A program made the translations under genes and the position numbers. The notes beneath the pieces were generated by a model. It saw only the letters and a program-made list of their open reading frames with translations. It ran no database searches and was not told where the DNA came from. Positions 6,874-9,767 of a stretch of 9,767 bases of DNA are shown here, one piece after another. The DNA comes from Nitrospirales bacterium. Its GTDB lineage: Bacteria > Nitrospirota > Nitrospiria > Nitrospirales > UBA8639. The DNA lies in NCBI GenBank assembly GCA_021604265.1, contig BQIY01000052.1:1-9767 (forward strand), given 5' to 3'. How positions within the stretch are numbered: position 1 is the first letter of the stretch; every line of letters begins with the position of its first letter.

Positions 6874-8667
6874 TCACAATCCTCCTCGAATTTCCGCCTC
6901 AGTGAGACTAATCCAATCATTTTCGTCATTTCCGCGACCCACTATTCTCACGTATTGTCCAGTTTGATCTTGGAAATCATATTCCTCAAGATTCAATGTT
7001 CCCCCACTACTCTCTCTGGGCACGTTTGGATCTCCTATGGTGGTCCAATGTTCGTTGTCTGTTGATGATTGGATGAAAAAACGTGCTCTTCGTTGATCGC
7101 CTCGATACCAGGCGAGAGAAATCGAAGAAATCACGCGGGTGCTGCCGAGGTTGATGGAAATATATTCATCAAGGCCATTTGCTGCCCAGCGTGATGTGAG
7201 ATTGGTATCAATGATATTATTGGGGACATTAGGCGGTTCGTGGCTGCTGGCTTCCACCCCGGTAATGGGGAGGACAAGTGGAACGGCTCCGCGTTCAACC
7301 GCGCCACTATCACAAACTGCATTGCCATCTTCGTTCCCATCCACAGGCCGTATGTATCCTCTTTGATCTGTGGTCGGACAGCCGCCAAATCCGCTGCCTT
7401 GATCGATGGCTGGGCTATCCAACTGTATTCGGTGTGTTCGAGTTGTTCCGCCCCAGTTCGAGAAAACATTGAGATTGGGATCAAGAGGATTGTTTTCAGA
7501 ACCCGTAAGGTCCGAGTTGGTCTCAAGGTTACAATCTGACGTTAAGACGCCGATGACATTTCCACCCTGAGAGGAAATCAGGCCAGGAACGGGATCTGAC
7601 GGCGGGCTCGGCGTATCGGTTCGGCAGTCAGGTGAATAGCCTATACTGCCCTCAGTATCGATATTGTCTGCAAGAATCGAGTTGTCCAATGTGATCTCGC
7701 CTATATTAAAGATGCCTCCACCGCCGTGAACTTCGGAGGCGGCATTGCCGGGCGTCGATCTAGCCTGATTATCTGTAATCGTGGTGAATGAAATATCGGC
7801 GTCCCCATAATTCATGAGTCCGCCACCGCGAATTCTGGCGGTATTCCCACTGATGGTGCTATTGCGGATTTCCATGGTGCCCCCGGCATTCCGGATTCCT
7901 CCCCCACGCGTGGTAAAATTTCCTGTAATCGTACTGTTTTCGATCGTCAGGTCAGCGCCCAAAAAGTTCATGATTCCAGCCCCGGAGTGTTGAGTTCCAC
8001 CTCCGCCTCCCTGTGGAGGAGTCTCAACGGTAGAATCGTTTGGGATTTTGTTATCCCGGACGGTGCTTCTTAACAGATAGAGACTTCCGTCATTCGCAAT
8101 GCCTCCTCCTGGAGCACTGGTTTCATTGTCTCTGACGATGCTGTCCCTGAGTTCTAACGTGCTCCCTTCCACGATATTGACTCCTCCTCCAGATAACATG
8201 CTGCCGCCTCTTCCATTTTGAATGGTCAGTCCTGATATTGTGACGTCAGCCGAGTCATCGGATGTACCGATTGCAAAAATTCGTGTGTCATGAACCCCAT
8301 CCACTGCGGTGACATTGGCTCCTGAACCCTTAATGTCCACATCTTCCGTGACCTGAAGTCTGCCGCCGCCTTGATTAAACGGAAGTGTTAATTCATAGAC
8401 TCCTGGAGGGACTTCAATCGTATCGCTGACAATCGTCGCATTCGCTTCCTCGATAGCTGCCCGTAGGGTGCAGCGACCTGCGTTATCTGTAATGACATCT
8501 GGTCCCCCATTCACTGCGATTTCACATCGAAAGTCTCCCGGATTGGCATCGGGTTGATCAATGATGTTGTTGACCCTATAAGTACACCCGCCCAGCAGTA
8601 TCGACCAAAGCAAAATAATGTTGAGTAGGGGAAAGTAATAATTTTGTCGTTGATATGAATATTTCAT
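6874..8667 (-). CDS. Beta-helix lipoprotein with CSLREAI-like motif and C-terminal F5/8 type C (discoidin) domain
   Basis: This 597-residue lipoprotein has a lipobox Leu25-Gly-Gly-Cys28 after a hydrophobic segment. The residue after the Cys is Thr, so outer-membrane sorting would be expected if E. coli rules apply. Cys66-Thr-Leu-Arg-Ala-Ala-Ile72 matches the CSLREAI-type motif that often opens parallel beta-helix surface proteins. Residues about 95-420 are repeats with Asn-Ser-Thr-Ile, Gly-Gly-Gly-Ile and Ser-Gly-Asn patterns, typical of a right-handed beta-helix (PMP/choice-of-anchor Q type). Residues 468-597 form a discoidin-like domain, with Trp92-type positions such as Ser-Arg-Trp-Ala-Ala, Tyr-Val-Arg-Ile-Val-Gly and a closing Glu-Ala-Glu-Ile; related CBM32-like domains bind glycans. 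The start is supported by AGGGAGT (complement of 8674-8680), six bases upstream of the ATG. The gene is convergent with the accessory block and divergent from recQ. No catalytic residues of a polysaccharide lyase are recognisable, so a binding or adhesion role is the safer inference. Confidence 0.85.
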   Translation of the reverse strand: MKYSYQRQNYYFPLLNIILLWSILLGGCTYRVNNIIDQPDANPGDFRCEIAVNGGPDVITDNAGRCTLRAAIEEANATIVSDTIEVPPGVYELTLPFNQGGGRLQVTEDVDIKGSGANVTAVDGVHDTRIFAIGTSDDSADVTISGLTIQNGRGGSMLSGGGVNIVEGSTLELRDSIVRDNETSAPGGGIANDGSLYLLRSTVRDNKIPNDSTVETPPQGGGGGTQHSGAGIMNFLGADLTIENSTITGNFTTRGGGIRNAGGTMEIRNSTISGNTARIRGGGLMNYGDADISFTTITDNQARSTPGNAASEVHGGGGIFNIGEITLDNSILADNIDTEGSIGYSPDCRTDTPSPPSDPVPGLISSQGGNVIGVLTSDCNLETNSDLTGSENNPLDPNLNVFSNWGGTTRTHRIQLDSPAIDQGSGFGGCPTTDQRGYIRPVDGNEDGNAVCDSGAVERGAVPLVLPITGVEASSHEPPNVPNNIIDTNLTSRWAANGLDEYISINLGSTRVISSISLAWYRGDQRRARFFIQSSTDNEHWTTIGDPNVPRESSGGTLNLEEYDFQDQTGQYVRIVGRGNDENDWISLTEAEIRGGL

Positions 8668-8840
8668 GAATTGACTCCCTGAAAATTATGTATCGTATTG
8701 ATGAATGAAAAACCTGAAGATGATTGTTTTGGCAAGACGCAAACTCTATACCAGAATTTCTTGTGCATTAGTTGTGAGTCGCCAAGCCGTCATCCTCGAC
8801 CTGTCAATTTTAAAGCTTTCTGTTTAGGAGGAAAGAACAT

Positions 8841-8924
8841 ATGAGCAACACGAATTTCCATGGCATTGTATTCAGCACAGAGATTCATTATTCAGGCATG
8901 TCAAAATTGATTAAAGTCCTCTAA
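8841..8924 (+). CDS. Possible small protein or leader peptide, 27 residues
   Basis: A perfect AGGAGG at 8826-8831 stands nine bases before ATG 8841, the best ribosome binding site in this gap. The frame runs 27 codons to TAA at 8922-8924. The product is neither clearly hydrophobic nor similar to a known small protein, and has no run of one amino acid that would suggest an attenuation leader. It lies about 315 bases before recQ and is divergent from the lipoprotein gene. A chance purine-rich site is possible, since no conservation can be checked here. Confidence 0.3.
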   Translation: MSNTNFHGIVFSTEIHYSGMSKLIKVL

Positions 8925-9081
8925 AAATAAGACGAATCAAAGTTTATCCTTATGTCTCTCAGTGCTGTTACACACGAACAGGAAGAATATATTCGTCATA
9001 TTCTTGCTCTCTTTGGTTGACTGCGATTACCCTTGGTCCAGTTCCCCCTTCCCGATGTCATCATGGTTGGAGGAACGTATT

Positions 9082-9108
9082 CAAATGGATAACATGATTA
9101 TCCATTTG
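9082..9108. repeat. 11-bp perfect hairpin upstream of recQ
   Basis: CAAATGGATAA (9082-9092) and TTATCCATTTG (9098-9108) are perfect reverse complements around the loop CATGA. No T run follows on the plus strand, so an intrinsic terminator is unlikely. The short loop and its position about 130 bases before recQ fit either a transcript hairpin or a dyad operator for a DNA-binding regulator. Confidence 0.7.
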
Positions 9109-9239
9109 GATATCAATATCTTGAACTCAGACGAATTTGTTATTTAGGATTTAGACGTCTCATAGAGAATTTGAAGATCTGAAGTCCGGAACGATGATCG
9201 CTGAGTCATGCTAAAGTCATATTCTAAGGATAGTCGCGC

Positions 9240-9767
9240 ATGAATGTATCGAATCAGGTTTCTCTACTCTCTCTGCTAAAAGAACATTTTGGGTTTACCT
9301 CATTTCGACCGTTACAAGAAGAAATCATACGTGATGCCTTAGCCGGGCGTGATGTGGTGGCGCTTTTGCCAACGGGAGGGGGGAAGTCACTGTGTTTTCA
9401 ATTGCCGGCCTTGGCTCGATCGGGACTCACGGTGGTGATTTCACCGCTTATTGCCCTGATGAAAGATCAAGTGGATGCCCTTCAAGCCAATGGCATTGCG
9501 GCGACCTTTCTCAATTCTTCGTTAACGACACAGGAGTCTCGTGAGCGGTTGCAGAGCCTGCATCGAGGTGACTACCAGTTACTCTACATTGCGCCGGAAC
9601 GGCTTATGTTGCCAGGTTCCTTGAATGATCTTCTGAAATGGCAAGTCAATCTTCTCGCGATTGACGAGGCCCATTGCATCAGTGAATGGGGTCATGATTT
9701 CCGACCGGAATATCGGCGATTGGTTGAACTGCGAGACCGATTCCCAAAGTTGCCAATTATGGCACTC
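9240..9767 (+). CDS. recQ: ATP-dependent DNA helicase RecQ, N-terminal part, cut by the window edge
   Basis: RecQ is a 3'-to-5' DNA helicase acting in recombination and replication-fork repair. The 176 visible residues cover the first RecA-like lobe: motif 0 at about 17-28 (Phe-Gly-Phe...Phe-Arg-Pro-Leu-Gln), Walker A Leu-Pro-Thr-Gly-Gly-Gly-Lys-Ser at 43-50, motif Ia Ser-Pro-Leu-Ile-Ala-Leu-Met-Lys-Asp-Gln-Val at 68-78, Tyr-Ile-Ala-Pro-Glu-Arg-Leu at 116-122, the DEAH box at 142-145, and the RecQ-specific aromatic-rich loop Ser-Glu-Trp-Gly-His-Asp-Phe-Arg-Pro-Glu-Tyr at 148-158. The rest (second lobe, RQC zinc domain, HRDC) lies beyond the right edge. ATG 9240 is supported by AAGGA at 9226-9230, nine bases upstream. 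An ATG four bases later is out of frame. It appears to be transcribed independently of the accessory genes. Confidence 0.96.
   Translation, partial: MNVSNQVSLLSLLKEHFGFTSFRPLQEEIIRDALAGRDVVALLPTGGGKSLCFQLPALARSGLTVVISPLIALMKDQVDALQANGIAATFLNSSLTTQESRERLQSLHRGDYQLLYIAPERLMLPGSLNDLLKWQVNLLAIDEAHCISEWGHDFRPEYRRLVELRDRFPKLPIMAL

Larger units (their letters stand above)
8668..9239. other. 572-base gap between the divergent lipoprotein gene and recQ
   Basis: The region must contain the promoters of both divergent genes. Visible items are the small ORF at 8841-8924 with a strong ribosome binding site, the hairpin at 9082-9108, and an open stretch at 8952-9092 with one internal TGA that may be a gene remnant. 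Another frame at 8962-9147 (61 codons) has no good ribosome binding site and no recognisable product. I see no tRNA, insertion sequence or CRISPR repeat. The base composition is AT-rich relative to recQ. Confidence 0.55.

Noticed and set aside
7131..7526. 131-codon minus-strand frame overlapping the lipoprotein gene
   Set aside because: It is a different frame of the same strand; the beta-helix and discoidin patterns belong to the longer frame.
7680..8250. Repeated G/C-rich patterns that could suggest a DNA repeat array or CRISPR
   Set aside because: The periodicity is that of protein-level beta-helix repeats, with variable spacing and no identical DNA units.
8962..9147. 61-codon plus-strand frame before recQ
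   Set aside because: It has no ribosome binding site, no recognisable product, and overlaps the hairpin and the alternative remnant frame.

Overview
The window looks like a bacterial chromosomal locus of medium GC content in which a conserved cell-envelope gene cluster is followed by an accessory stretch, with a core DNA-repair gene at the right edge. The order yggT, divIVA, serine hydrolase, together with the codon usage, fits a Gram-negative, possibly Nitrospirota-like organism. That taxonomic guess rests only on memory of gene order and is weak. The lipoprotein and the signal peptides imply a diderm-type envelope but do not prove it.

Layout. (1) 59-2049, plus strand: a compact cluster of a YggT-family membrane protein, a DivIVA-like coiled-coil protein and a class C beta-lactamase-like serine hydrolase, separated by 11 and 33 bases and probably one transcript. 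(2) 2050-6505, plus strand: an accessory block with two large genes, both encoding proteins with N-terminal signal peptides. The first is an unassigned protein with a possible GT-B-like glycosyltransferase core. The second has the layout of a MACPF-like pore-forming protein, with a C-terminal domain that may be a beta-trefoil. (3) 6506-6792: a broken second copy of the 3' end of the serine hydrolase gene. (4) 6874-8667, minus strand: a lipoprotein with a right-handed beta-helix passenger and a C-terminal discoidin (F5/8 type C) domain. (5) 8668-9239: a 572-base gap with a well-led 27-codon small ORF and a strong hairpin. (6) 9240 to the right edge: the N-terminal third or so of RecQ helicase.

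The most informative structure is the duplicated end of the hydrolase gene. The two copies differ mostly at synonymous third codon positions upstream, yet they are perfectly identical over the last 73 bases (1958-2030 and 6710-6782). The block between them carries the two exported proteins. This suggests the pair was added, or the locus rearranged, by a recombination event at the 3' end of the gene: the upstream copy stayed complete (with a new C-terminal tail) and a decaying remnant was left downstream. No integrase or transposase is visible in the window.

All three large accessory products appear exported: a possible pore former, a secreted companion, and a surface beta-helix lipoprotein with a carbohydrate-binding-like domain. 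A role in interaction with other cells or surface polymers is plausible, but that is inference.
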